The notes under the pieces were generated by a model that worked only from the letters and a program-made list of their open reading frames with translations, ran no database searches and was not told where the DNA came from. This document shows, piece after piece, positions 1 to 5,747 of a stretch of DNA of 9,433 nt. Source of the DNA: an uncultured Bacilli bacterium (lineage in GTDB: Bacteria > Bacillota_I > Bacilli_A > RF39 > UBA660). The stretch is taken from the NCBI GenBank assembly GCA_951800155.1, contig CATOJL010000049.1, positions 1 through 9,433 of the forward strand. Reading direction: 5' to 3'. Each line of letters opens with the position of its first letter. Positions within the stretch are counted from its first letter, which is position 1. The position numbers and the translations under genes were made by a program.

Positions 1-42
1 GTAGAACAAGCATTAGATGATCTATATAGTAAGTTTAAATAG
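1..42 (+). CDS. 3' end of a gene related to the next gene (VEQALDDLYSKFK tail)
   Basis: Frame 1 is open from the window edge and ends at TAG (40-42). It encodes VEQALDDLYSKFK. The same motif, VEGALDNLYSK, lies at residues 49-59 of the next protein (bases 204-236), and the DNA is similar too. The upstream gene is therefore probably a paralogue that stops where its neighbour continues into further domains. Its function cannot be told from 13 residues. Only 17 bases separate the two genes, so they are probably co-transcribed. Confidence 0.7.
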   Translation, partial: VEQALDDLYSKFK

Positions 43-59
43 AAAGAAAAGGTGAGAAA

Positions 60-1088
60 ATGATAAAGAAGTATAAACATAATATAGTAATAGGATGTGA
101 AGTCCTATTACTATGTATGATGATAGGAGTATTAGGAACAAAAGCAGCGAGTAGTAATCCGCCATCGAATGGAGTAAGTTATAATAAAAATAGCCAAACA
201 ACCGTAGAAGGAGCATTAGATAACTTATATAGTAAAGTAAACTATGGGGATGCGAAAGCAAATGAGATATTAAAAGGGAAAAAAGCCTTAGTAGGAGGGA
301 AAGAAGTAGTAGGAACTTATGTAGCGCCAACTCTTGCAAGCCAGACTCCTGGAGATGCAACTCCTGAAAATATAGATAAAGGAAAGATAGCATGGGTGAA
401 TGGAGAAAAAGTAATTGGAACAAGGCAATTAGAATTAGTAGATAAATTGGTAATAGGAGATTATATAAGTTATACCCCAAGTATTACATCATATACTATA
501 GCAAAATCAGATACAGGGTATACTTCAGACCAAACTATTAATCCAAGTGCATTGACCATGTGGAGAGTAACACGTAAGAATAAGGATGGTACAGTGGAGT
601 TGGTTTCAGCGTATTCATCAAACAAGGCAGTGAGCATGTGGAATTCTGGTAAGTATATAAAAATCCTTAACCAAATAGCAAAGGCTTATGAAACAGAAGG
701 AATAACAGTAGGATCAAGACATATAGGTTATAATCCATCACTCTCAGAAGACTCAGGCAACTTTATGGGTGATACCTACTATCTAAAAGATTTGGAGGTA
801 TTGGAAATAATAGAAACAATAGATGAATTAACTACAGGAAGTAGGAGTTCTTTGATGGGGAACGGTTATTGGATATCTGCTTTTGATGATAACCAATATT
901 GGAGTAGTGCAGCTTATGTTTGTCAAAGAGGCAAAGTGTGCTATTCTTACCTTAGCCATTATAGTCCTAATGGTAGTATAAATAATAATGATAATCATTT
1001 TGTGCGCCCTATCATAGTACTTAAATCTACAATAAAACTAACAGGAGGAAATGGAACAGCGAGTTCTCCATACACTTTAGGTGTATAA
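60..1088 (+). CDS. secreted or membrane-anchored modular surface protein with a possible C-type-lectin-like C-terminus
   Basis: A 342-residue protein. The start has an AAGGTGA site at 49-55. Residues 1-7 are basic and 8-27 are hydrophobic, followed by TKAASS, which looks like a signal peptide or N-terminal anchor. Then come a VSYNKNSQTTVEGALDNLYSK segment (39-59), a motif type I associate with phage tail-fibre and gut Firmicutes surface proteins, and two short repeats (about 70-86, ILKGKKALVGGKEVVGT; 105-121, IDKGKIAWVNGEKVIGT). Residues 129-342 form one domain with MWRVTRKNKDGTVELVS, YWSSAAYVC, VRPIIVLKS and GGNGTASSPYTL. The WSS...VRP pattern near the end resembles C-type-lectin/FISUMP-like domains; this is pattern recognition, not proof. 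Cys288 and Cys294 flank a short loop. The likely role is adhesion or binding outside the cell. The gene lies close behind a paralogue tail and ends at a shared terminator. Confidence 0.75.
   Translation: MIKKYKHNIVIGCEVLLLCMMIGVLGTKAASSNPPSNGVSYNKNSQTTVEGALDNLYSKVNYGDAKANEILKGKKALVGGKEVVGTYVAPTLASQTPGDATPENIDKGKIAWVNGEKVIGTRQLELVDKLVIGDYISYTPSITSYTIAKSDTGYTSDQTINPSALTMWRVTRKNKDGTVELVSAYSSNKAVSMWNSGKYIKILNQIAKAYETEGITVGSRHIGYNPSLSEDSGNFMGDTYYLKDLEVLEIIETIDELTTGSRSSLMGNGYWISAFDDNQYWSSAAYVCQRGKVCYSYLSHYSPNGSINNNDNHFVRPIIVLKSTIKLTGGNGTASSPYTLGV
204..422 (+). repeat. motif shared with upstream gene, then two degenerate 17-residue repeats
   Basis: Bases 204-242 resemble bases 1-39 (both begin gtagaa, share gcattaga and end near tatatagtaa). 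Further on, bases 267-317 and 372-422 encode two diverged copies of a (I)-x-KGK-x-A-x-V-x-G-x-(K/E)-V-x-GT unit separated by a proline- and threonine-rich linker. Such units are common in tail-fibre-like proteins. They suggest growth of the protein by module duplication. Confidence 0.6.
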
Positions 1089-1098
1089 AATAAAGAAA

Positions 1099-1130
1099 CT
1101 TAAGAGAATAGTTTGCTCTTAAGCTTTTTT
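1099..1130. terminator. bidirectional intrinsic terminator between convergent genes
   Basis: CTTAAGAG (1099-1106) pairs perfectly with CTCTTAAG (1116-1123) around a 9-base loop. C plus six T follow on the plus strand, serving the surface-protein gene. On the minus strand the same hairpin is followed by TTTCTTTATTTTA. That side encodes the last codons and the TAA stop (1102-1100) of the gerKB-type gene, so the permease C-terminus (KLKSKLFS) lies inside the hairpin. Confidence 0.8.
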
Positions 1131-2206
1131 ATATAATAAACAAATAAAATAAGAATAGGAATACCTAGTAAAAAGATATAAATGAAAATAGGAAATTGTT
1201 TTATAGTAAAATTAACAAACATTGTATTATTTCTCCATAGAATTCGACTTAAAAATAATACGACAATGGAGTAAATATAAGGCAGATATACTTTTATTTT
1301 TTCTACTTTTTTACCGAATAAGAATGTTGTTGTTTTTAAACAATAGAATAAGCAGAATGAGATCATCATAAATAAACATAGAAGCCATTGAATGGATAAA
1401 ATGCTTTCCGTTCTTTGAATAAATCCACCTACTTGAATTCTTCTTAACATTTGGTAATCTGGATATTGATAGAGAAGCGCTAAATCAATACCTAAAACAC
1501 CTACTACATTTGTAATTGCTAACAATGTAATACAAGCAACTCCCAAAAAAGTAAATATTACTTTTTTTTCTATCTTTTTCTCTCCAACATCTTCTCTAGG
1601 AATAATTAATAGAATAAAGATTGGCATAGCTGTGTAAGAAATAAATCCAAGAGCGCCAATCAATGGATTTTTTAATCCATCTTCTAAAAAAGGTAAAAGA
1701 TTGGTAGAATCAAATGCAGGAATTAGTCCAATAATACTAAATATATATAACACAATCGATATCATAAATAGAATAATACTGACTCTAGACATTGTTCTAA
1801 GTCCCTTTGTAAGTAAATAGATGATAGGAACTAAAATCATTGCTCCAATAATGTAAGAGGGAGTTTTATATAAATACTCAGAAGAGATAAAATTAATTAT
1901 GTCGTAGAATAAAACAACAGAATAAGCAAAGACAAAGAGAAGTAATGAAAAACTAATGATTTTCCCAAAAAAGCTTCCCATGACTTTATTAATAATTTCA
2001 TGGATATGTTTTTTTGTATCAATTGTTGAAAGTTTTAAATAGATACATACAGGAATAATTCCCATAAACATACCTAAAAGGGCAGATAGCCAAGAATCAA
2101 CTTTTCCATAAAATAGAACACAGTTTATTCCGATACCTATAAAAGAAGCACGAATAAAGAAATAAATAAGGGTAGCAATTTCTAAATACTGTAATTTATC
2201 TTTCAT
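1100..2206 (-). CDS. gerKB: GerKB-type spore germination permease (GerAB family)
   Basis: A 368-residue membrane protein with about ten hydrophobic segments (roughly residues 8-28, 36-58, 80-105, 116-133, 140-163, 182-201, 215-240, 270-295, 307-323, 335-357). This matches the length and topology of Spore_permease proteins of the APC superfamily. In spore formers the B subunit sits in the spore inner membrane and binds or transports the germinant together with A and C subunits. The start is firm: AAGGAG lies 7 bases before the ATG. This ribosome binding site is made by the last codons of the gerKC remnant (stop TGA 2210-2208, 1 base before the ATG), a typical coupled gerC-gerB junction. The A subunit gene is absent and the C gene is truncated, so function is doubtful although this frame is intact. 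The assignment rests on topology, length and context. Confidence 0.85.
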   Translation of the reverse strand: MKDKLQYLEIATLIYFFIRASFIGIGINCVLFYGKVDSWLSALLGMFMGIIPVCIYLKLSTIDTKKHIHEIINKVMGSFFGKIISFSLLLFVFAYSVVLFYDIINFISSEYLYKTPSYIIGAMILVPIIYLLTKGLRTMSRVSIILFMISIVLYIFSIIGLIPAFDSTNLLPFLEDGLKNPLIGALGFISYTAMPIFILLIIPREDVGEKKIEKKVIFTFLGVACITLLAITNVVGVLGIDLALLYQYPDYQMLRRIQVGGFIQRTESILSIQWLLCLFMMISFCLFYCLKTTTFLFGKKVEKIKVYLPYIYSIVVLFLSRILWRNNTMFVNFTIKQFPIFIYIFLLGIPILILFVYYIKKLKSKLFS

Positions 2207-2207
2207 A

Positions 2208-2573
2208 TCAATTCTCCTTAATTCCAGATTCTGTAGATCCTTTAAATTCTAGTCGGATATCTACATCATAAGATATTTCTAAGTCTTTAAAGCCTTCTTC
2301 ATTCCAATTCTCTTCTAGTTCTTTAAATTGTTTAGGATGGAATTTGTAGATTAAATTTCCAAATCCAAAAGAATCTGTTTCAAATTTTTTAGTGACTGCT
2401 ACTGCTTTTTTCATTAAACGTTTTACTTCCTCATTTGCTTTTTCTTCTAGGGAAAGAATACTCTCTTCTTTTTCTAAATCGAGTTTACAAGTACTTTCTT
2501 GTAGAGAACCTTTTCCTTTTACTTTGACTAAAATATGTGGAGCAGTATAGTACTGTTGAGCTCGTAACCTTAT
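2208..2573 (-). pseudogene. gerKC: gerKC remnant: C-terminal third of a Ger(x)C germinant receptor lipoprotein
   Basis: Read on the minus strand, the frame is open from 2573 to the TGA at 2210-2208 and is closed upstream by TAG at 2576-2574. It gives about 121 residues. The pieces APHILVKVKGKG, the helix around EEKANEEVKRLMKKA, then TDSFGFGNLIYKFHPKQF, FKELEENWNEE and DVDIRLEFKGSTESG follow the order of the Ger(x)C C-terminal domain (usual DIFGFG...W motif, then a beta strand and a short tail). Family members are about 360-400 residues with a lipoprotein signal, so roughly the first two thirds are missing, including the membrane anchor. An internal ATG at 2414 would give 68 residues but has no well-placed ribosome binding site. 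I read this as a deletion remnant that still carries the gerKB ribosome binding site. Confidence 0.8.
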
Positions 2574-2857
2574 CTATGGTTAAATCATTATTTCGATTTC
2601 TAGTGGGAATTTACAGTCAATAATTCAAGGTATTTTTATTTAGTTATTATAAACTTGAAATTTTGCATTTTTCACAAATTTTTTTTATGTTCTAATTTTT
2701 AAGCTTTTCTTTTCAATCTTGATACCTCTTATTTTGTCAATCATAGAGTATCATTTTTGAATGATTTTCTATGTCTTTTTTAGTTGGCACAACATGTGAG
2801 TATATGAAAAATTGTTAAAATCTTACATTTGTGAGGCTAAGAAACTTAAAACTATGG
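2574..2857. other. AT-rich non-coding stretch beside the gerKC break
   Basis: No reading frame here looks like a gene on either strand. The stretch starts exactly where gerKC homology ends. It does not look like decayed gerKC in any frame I tried. It holds a terminator-like hairpin (2742-2781). On the minus strand a TATAAT (2651-2646) could be a -10 box for the gerKC remnant and gerKB, but it has no good -35 at the right spacing. No gerKA sequence is visible. Confidence 0.6.
2742..2781 (+). terminator. terminator-like hairpin with no obvious gene upstream
   Basis: CATAGA (2742-2747) pairs with TCTATG (2768-2773). Inside it, ATCATT (2750-2755) pairs with AATGAT (2760-2765) around a TTTG loop, with a 2-by-2 mismatch between the stems. 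TC and six T follow on the plus strand. No T-tract follows on the minus strand. It may insulate the next operon, or be the 3' end of a lost gene or a small RNA. Confidence 0.45.
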
Positions 2858-2863
2858 TATAAT
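2855..2863 (+). promoter_or_regulatory. extended -10 sigma-A promoter for the 2894-5076 operon
   Basis: TGGTATAAT is a perfect TGn-TATAAT extended -10 element. No good -35 box lies 16-18 bases upstream, which is usual for extended -10 promoters. Transcription should start near 2870. A GTG at 2831 in frame with the gene therefore lies upstream of the message and cannot be the start. Confidence 0.75.
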
Positions 2864-2893
2864 AAAAATATTAGAATAACTGGGGAGAGATAT

Positions 2894-4348
2894 ATGGGTG
2901 AATTAGCGAAAAAAAAGAAAGAAATATTTTTAAGAAATTTAGAATTTATTTTAAAAGATGATGCCATTTTTAGAAAATTTATTATGAATTTTGATAAAGA
3001 AAAAGATTTATTTAAAGAAATTCCTAAGATAGATTATATCGAACGTTTAAATATTTTAATGGATTATTATATAGAACATGATGATACACTTTCTAAAAAA
3101 TATTTTGAAAAGATGAATTATATGAATTCTTATTATAAAAGAGATTTAAAAGAACTTTTTCGGGAATGTTCTTATGAAAATTATTTGAAACAAGAAAAAC
3201 CAGAAATATCTTTTAAAGTCATTCATTCTATTTTATCAGATGAAGAGGTATATCATAAATTTTTAGATTTTAATGAACATAAGGACTATTTTGGAAATAT
3301 TTCATTGGATAAGTATATACAAGCTATTTTAGAAATACAAACATTTTATGAAGAAAATCAAATTCTTTTGCAAAAACATAAAAAAGATAGAATTCAAACC
3401 ATAAAGAGTCAATTTATTTTTGAAACACCACATAATGAAATATTGACAGGGGAAAGATATGATGTGAAAGTTGATCCTATTTTGGAAAAAGAAGTATTAA
3501 AAAAGGTGAATTTTCAAGAGGATGCCTTTGTTATAGCTAGAGGCATTTATATGGAACTATGTAAATTAGTCACTATGGAGGACACCTTTTTAGTACAACC
3601 AAAAGAATCAAATCGAATGATTCATCGGGAGAAATGTTTTGCAGACATTTATGCAACTCTCCTTCGAAAAGTGGGAATTGATGCAGTGGTTTCCTCTGGA
3701 AAAGAAAAAGCAGCTTTATTTCTATATAAAGGACTTGTTGTAAAGGCAGATGCTACTGAAAAAGGAACACAAATTGGAGAAAATGATCATGTAAGTGATG
3801 TTACTCGAGTAAAGATAGGCCTGAAAACAGTAGGATTTAAGGCTTTGAATCCAGAAAATGATATTCATGCAGCTATTTTAAACGCAGATAAAAAACAAGT
3901 AGAATACCAAAAAAAGGTAGAAGAAAATCGAAAAGAATTAGAACAAAAGTATCGTTCTTTGAAGAAAATGGATGTGCATGGAAAACAAAATTTAGTGGAG
4001 GTAATGGAGGAACTTGCAAGCCTTGATGCAAGTTATAAACTTTCTTCACATGATTATACCGACTATATTAAAACAATGGTAGATGCGAGTGTTTCTGATG
4101 CACAGAAAGAGGAAATTTCTTGTGTGACTTGTTATAAAAAACAAGATGGGAAACATCATTCTGTCATAGTCGTTGATTTAACGAAGTGTCATGAATATAA
4201 AGATACGTATTACTTGTTTGAAGAACAAAAAAAAGGGATTTCTTTAAGTAACTTAGATTTAAGAAATATGAAGAAAATGGGAGTTCTTTCTATACCAAAC
4301 GAAAAATTTGAAAAAAATTTGGAGGATAAAAAAGGATGGAATTATTAG
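2894..4348 (+). CDS. 484-residue protein of unknown function with degenerate transglutaminase-like domain
   Basis: Start chosen at ATG 2894: GGGGAG (2882-2887) lies 6 bases before it and the promoter lies just upstream. The frame extends to a GTG at 2831, but that precedes the predicted transcription start. Residues 1-200 are helical and charged and contain a duplicated ~50-residue module (about 19-68 and 113-162). Residues 205-315 look like a transglutaminase/cysteine-protease-like fold: ARGIYMELCKL, then EKCFADIYATLLRKVGIDA with Cys248 in the nucleophile position, KADAT with Asp286, and SDVTRVKIGLKTVGF. The histidine expected before the strand preceding KADAT is not seen (GKEKAALFLYKG), so the triad looks incomplete. 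Residues 335-358 may be a coiled coil. There is no signal peptide or membrane segment, so it is probably cytoplasmic. It overlaps the next gene by 13 bases. The family is not recognised; the domain call is inference. Confidence 0.8.
   Translation: MGELAKKKKEIFLRNLEFILKDDAIFRKFIMNFDKEKDLFKEIPKIDYIERLNILMDYYIEHDDTLSKKYFEKMNYMNSYYKRDLKELFRECSYENYLKQEKPEISFKVIHSILSDEEVYHKFLDFNEHKDYFGNISLDKYIQAILEIQTFYEENQILLQKHKKDRIQTIKSQFIFETPHNEILTGERYDVKVDPILEKEVLKKVNFQEDAFVIARGIYMELCKLVTMEDTFLVQPKESNRMIHREKCFADIYATLLRKVGIDAVVSSGKEKAALFLYKGLVVKADATEKGTQIGENDHVSDVTRVKIGLKTVGFKALNPENDIHAAILNADKKQVEYQKKVEENRKELEQKYRSLKKMDVHGKQNLVEVMEELASLDASYKLSSHDYTDYIKTMVDASVSDAQKEEISCVTCYKKQDGKHHSVIVVDLTKCHEYKDTYYLFEEQKKGISLSNLDLRNMKKMGVLSIPNEKFEKNLEDKKGWNY
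2948..3379 (+). repeat. internal duplication encoding two ~50-residue helical modules
   Basis: Bases 2948-3097 and 3230-3379 encode two related segments. ILKDDAIFRKF aligns with ILSDEEVYHKF; FDKEKDLFKEIPKIDYIERL aligns with FNEHKDYFGNISLDKYIQAI; the following LMDYYIEHDD aligns with IQTFYEENQI. Similarity is clear in the protein and weak in the DNA, so the duplication is old. Confidence 0.6.
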
Positions 4349-4593
4349 AAAATTTAAGAAAGACTGTGAAACGAAAAATTAGTCTATGTAATATAGAAGA
4401 TTTAAAGAAATACAAAATGATAGAGGAATTATTAAAGGAAGATGACTGTTTCTTTCGTATGAAAAAGGATACAGCTTATGCTATATTAGAAGATTTAGAT
4501 TTTCTAAAAAAAGAACTTCCTTACCTTTATAGACAATTAACTGATTCTAGTGTATATTTAAAAACAAAGTGTTCTTTTGAAATAGAAGGTTGA
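4336..4593 (+). CDS. 85-residue protein of unknown function, coupled to the gene before it
   Basis: The ATG at 4336 lies inside the end of the preceding gene (13-base overlap) with GGAGG at 4321-4325, 10 bases upstream. It ends in TGA (4591-4593), 14 bases before the next start. The protein is small, charged and helical (VKRKISLCNIEDLKKYKMI, then LLKEDDCFFRMKKDTAYAIL and DLDFLKKELPYLYRQL). It has no signal peptide or membrane segment. The LLKEDDCFFR stretch faintly recalls the ILKDDAIFRKF start of the module in the preceding protein, too short to be sure. The tight coupling suggests it works with its neighbours. Function not recognised. Confidence 0.75.
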   Translation: MELLENLRKTVKRKISLCNIEDLKKYKMIEELLKEDDCFFRMKKDTAYAILEDLDFLKKELPYLYRQLTDSSVYLKTKCSFEIEG

Positions 4594-4607
4594 TTTGGAG
4601 GAATTTT

Positions 4608-5076
4608 ATGCATATCTCAGATTTAGTATGGATTTTGCCGGGAGAGGGGCATGCTTGTGATGGAGAATTTATTACCAGAACAAAACATGGAAATGTGAAA
4701 CAGCACATAGATGTATTGGAAGAATTTTTTAAGGAATTCCACTTAGAAATGCCAAGTAAGTTCACAATAGATGGTTTTGCTTCTGAACTTTCTAAGAAAA
4801 ATATGCTTTTATTAGTGAATGCAGGAAGAATAGATGGAAAATATGCTGGTGTTATTTATCTTCCAGAAAATTTAAGTAAGAAGCAGATTACAACTATGTT
4901 GGATATGCGTTCTACTTTTGAAGAAGAATTTCATCATCATCTAGCATTTTTTGGTATATTCAGATTTAAATGAAGTTTATCAAAGAGAAGAAATTTTTAT
5001 TCAAGATGGAATAGAACTTCTTTACCAAGAACTAGAAAGAAGAAAAGAGTTACTTCCTAAAGGAAAATCAGCCTAG
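4608..5076 (+). pseudogene. third gene of the unknown operon, frameshifted at a T6 run
   Basis: The ATG at 4608 has GGAGG (4597-4601) 6 bases upstream. The frame encodes MHISDLVWILPGEGHACDGE..., then KNMLLLVNAGRIDGKYAGVIYLP, and stops at TGA (4971-4973) after 121 residues. The last residues after the T run (GIFRFK) look unnatural. If one T of the six at 4947-4952 is removed, the frame continues as LVYSDLNEVYQREEIF and DGIELLYQELERRKELLPK to TAG (5074-5076). This makes a smooth protein of about 155 residues that ends 17 bases before the engB promoter. So this is either a real inactivating frameshift, a homopolymer error in the assembly, or less likely a programmed slip. No signal peptide is seen. 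The family is not recognised; the TFEEEFHHH stretch lies just before the shift. Confidence 0.75.
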
Positions 5077-5093
5077 AAATGGGTAATAAAGTA

Positions 5094-5102
5094 TGCTATA
5101 AT
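5094..5102 (+). promoter_or_regulatory. extended -10 promoter for engB
   Basis: TGCTATAAT is a perfect TGn-TATAAT element with no clear -35 box at the usual distance. Transcription would start near 5109. This leaves a leader of about a dozen bases containing GAAGG (5110-5114), 7 bases before the ATG. engB therefore does not depend on the operon before it. Confidence 0.7.
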
Positions 5103-5121
5103 AAAAAAAGAAGGTGTATGT

Positions 5122-5703
5122 ATGAAAATAAATACTGTAGATTTAAAAATAAGCGCGGTAAGGCGTAGCCAATATCCAACGGATGGAAAACCTGAATTTT
5201 TATTGGTAGGACGAAGCAATGTGGGGAAAAGTAGTTTTATCAATACATTAATCAATCGGAAAAACTATGCTAGAACAAGTGCAAGTCCAGGAAAAACACA
5301 GACAATTAATTTTTACCTTGTGAATGACAGTTTTTATTTAGTGGATGCACCTGGATATGGGTATGCAAACTTAGGGAAAGAAAAGCGAAAAAAATTTGGT
5401 CTTATGATGGAAGATTATTTAATTAGTCGTGATAACTTAAAACAAGTTTTTATGCTTATTGACTTTAGGCATAAACCTTCTGAAGATGATGTTATGATGT
5501 ATAATTTTTTAAAATATTATAAACTACCAGTTACAATTGTTGCCACAAAATCCGATAAAGTAGGTATTACGAAACATCAAATGCAAAGGAATGTGATTTT
5601 AACGGATTTAGAGCTTGGAGTAGGAGATGACTTTGTCGTATTCTCCAACGTAACAAAAACAGGAAAATCAGAAATTCATGAAAAGATTGAAAGAATTATT
5701 TAG
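5122..5703 (+). CDS. engB: ribosome biogenesis GTPase EngB/YsxC
   Basis: A 193-residue TRAFAC-class GTPase, the normal length for the family. It binds and hydrolyses GTP and acts in late assembly of the 50S ribosomal subunit in the cytoplasm; it is essential in Bacillus subtilis. The G motifs are in order: G1 GRSNVGKSS (residues 30-38), the G2 region ARTSASPGKTQTINFY (50-65), G3 DAPGYG (75-80), G4 TKSD (142-145) and a G5-like FSNVTKTGK (174-182). Start: ATG with GAAGG 7 bases upstream; the protein opens with VDLKISAVRRSQYP, as expected for EngB. The gene has its own promoter, and its stop codon TAG lies in the left arm of its terminator. Nothing is missing. Confidence 0.97.
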   Translation: MKINTVDLKISAVRRSQYPTDGKPEFLLVGRSNVGKSSFINTLINRKNYARTSASPGKTQTINFYLVNDSFYLVDAPGYGYANLGKEKRKKFGLMMEDYLISRDNLKQVFMLIDFRHKPSEDDVMMYNFLKYYKLPVTIVATKSDKVGITKHQMQRNVILTDLELGVGDDFVVFSNVTKTGKSEIHEKIERII

Positions 5704-5723
5704 GCTCGAAATAATTCTTTTTT
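5690..5723 (+). terminator. intrinsic terminator of engB, overlapping its stop codon
   Basis: AAAGAATTATTT (5690-5701) pairs perfectly over 12 bases with AAATAATTCTTT (5709-5720) around a 7-base loop. The stem runs into a tract of six T (5718-5723). The left arm encodes the last residues of EngB and the first base of its stop. The stem is long but has only two G:C pairs. Confidence 0.8.
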
Positions 5724-5747
5724 CATACACTAGTATTAGGTGATTTC

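Noticed and set aside
22..480. Minus-strand open frame of 152 codons opposite the surface protein gene
   Set aside because: Extremely Leu/Ser/Tyr-rich, antisense to a well-supported gene, and no proper ribosome binding site; a shadow frame.
2577..2640. Short open stretches beyond the gerKC break (such as IPTRNRNNDLTIDKVT on the minus strand)
   Set aside because: Less than 25 codons between stops, no start signals, and not like the missing part of GerKC.
2712..2740. Minus-strand TTGACA (2740-2735) as a promoter for gerKC/gerKB
   Set aside because: The hexamer 17 bases downstream is ATTGAA, far from TATAAT, and the reading region after it is full of stops.
4590..4607. TTG at 4590 as the start of the third operon gene
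   Set aside because: It would translate through the GGAGG ribosome binding site; ATG 4608 is correctly spaced.
4547..4765. Minus-strand open frame of 72 codons across the second and third operon genes
   Set aside because: Antisense to coupled genes with good start sites; no family resemblance.
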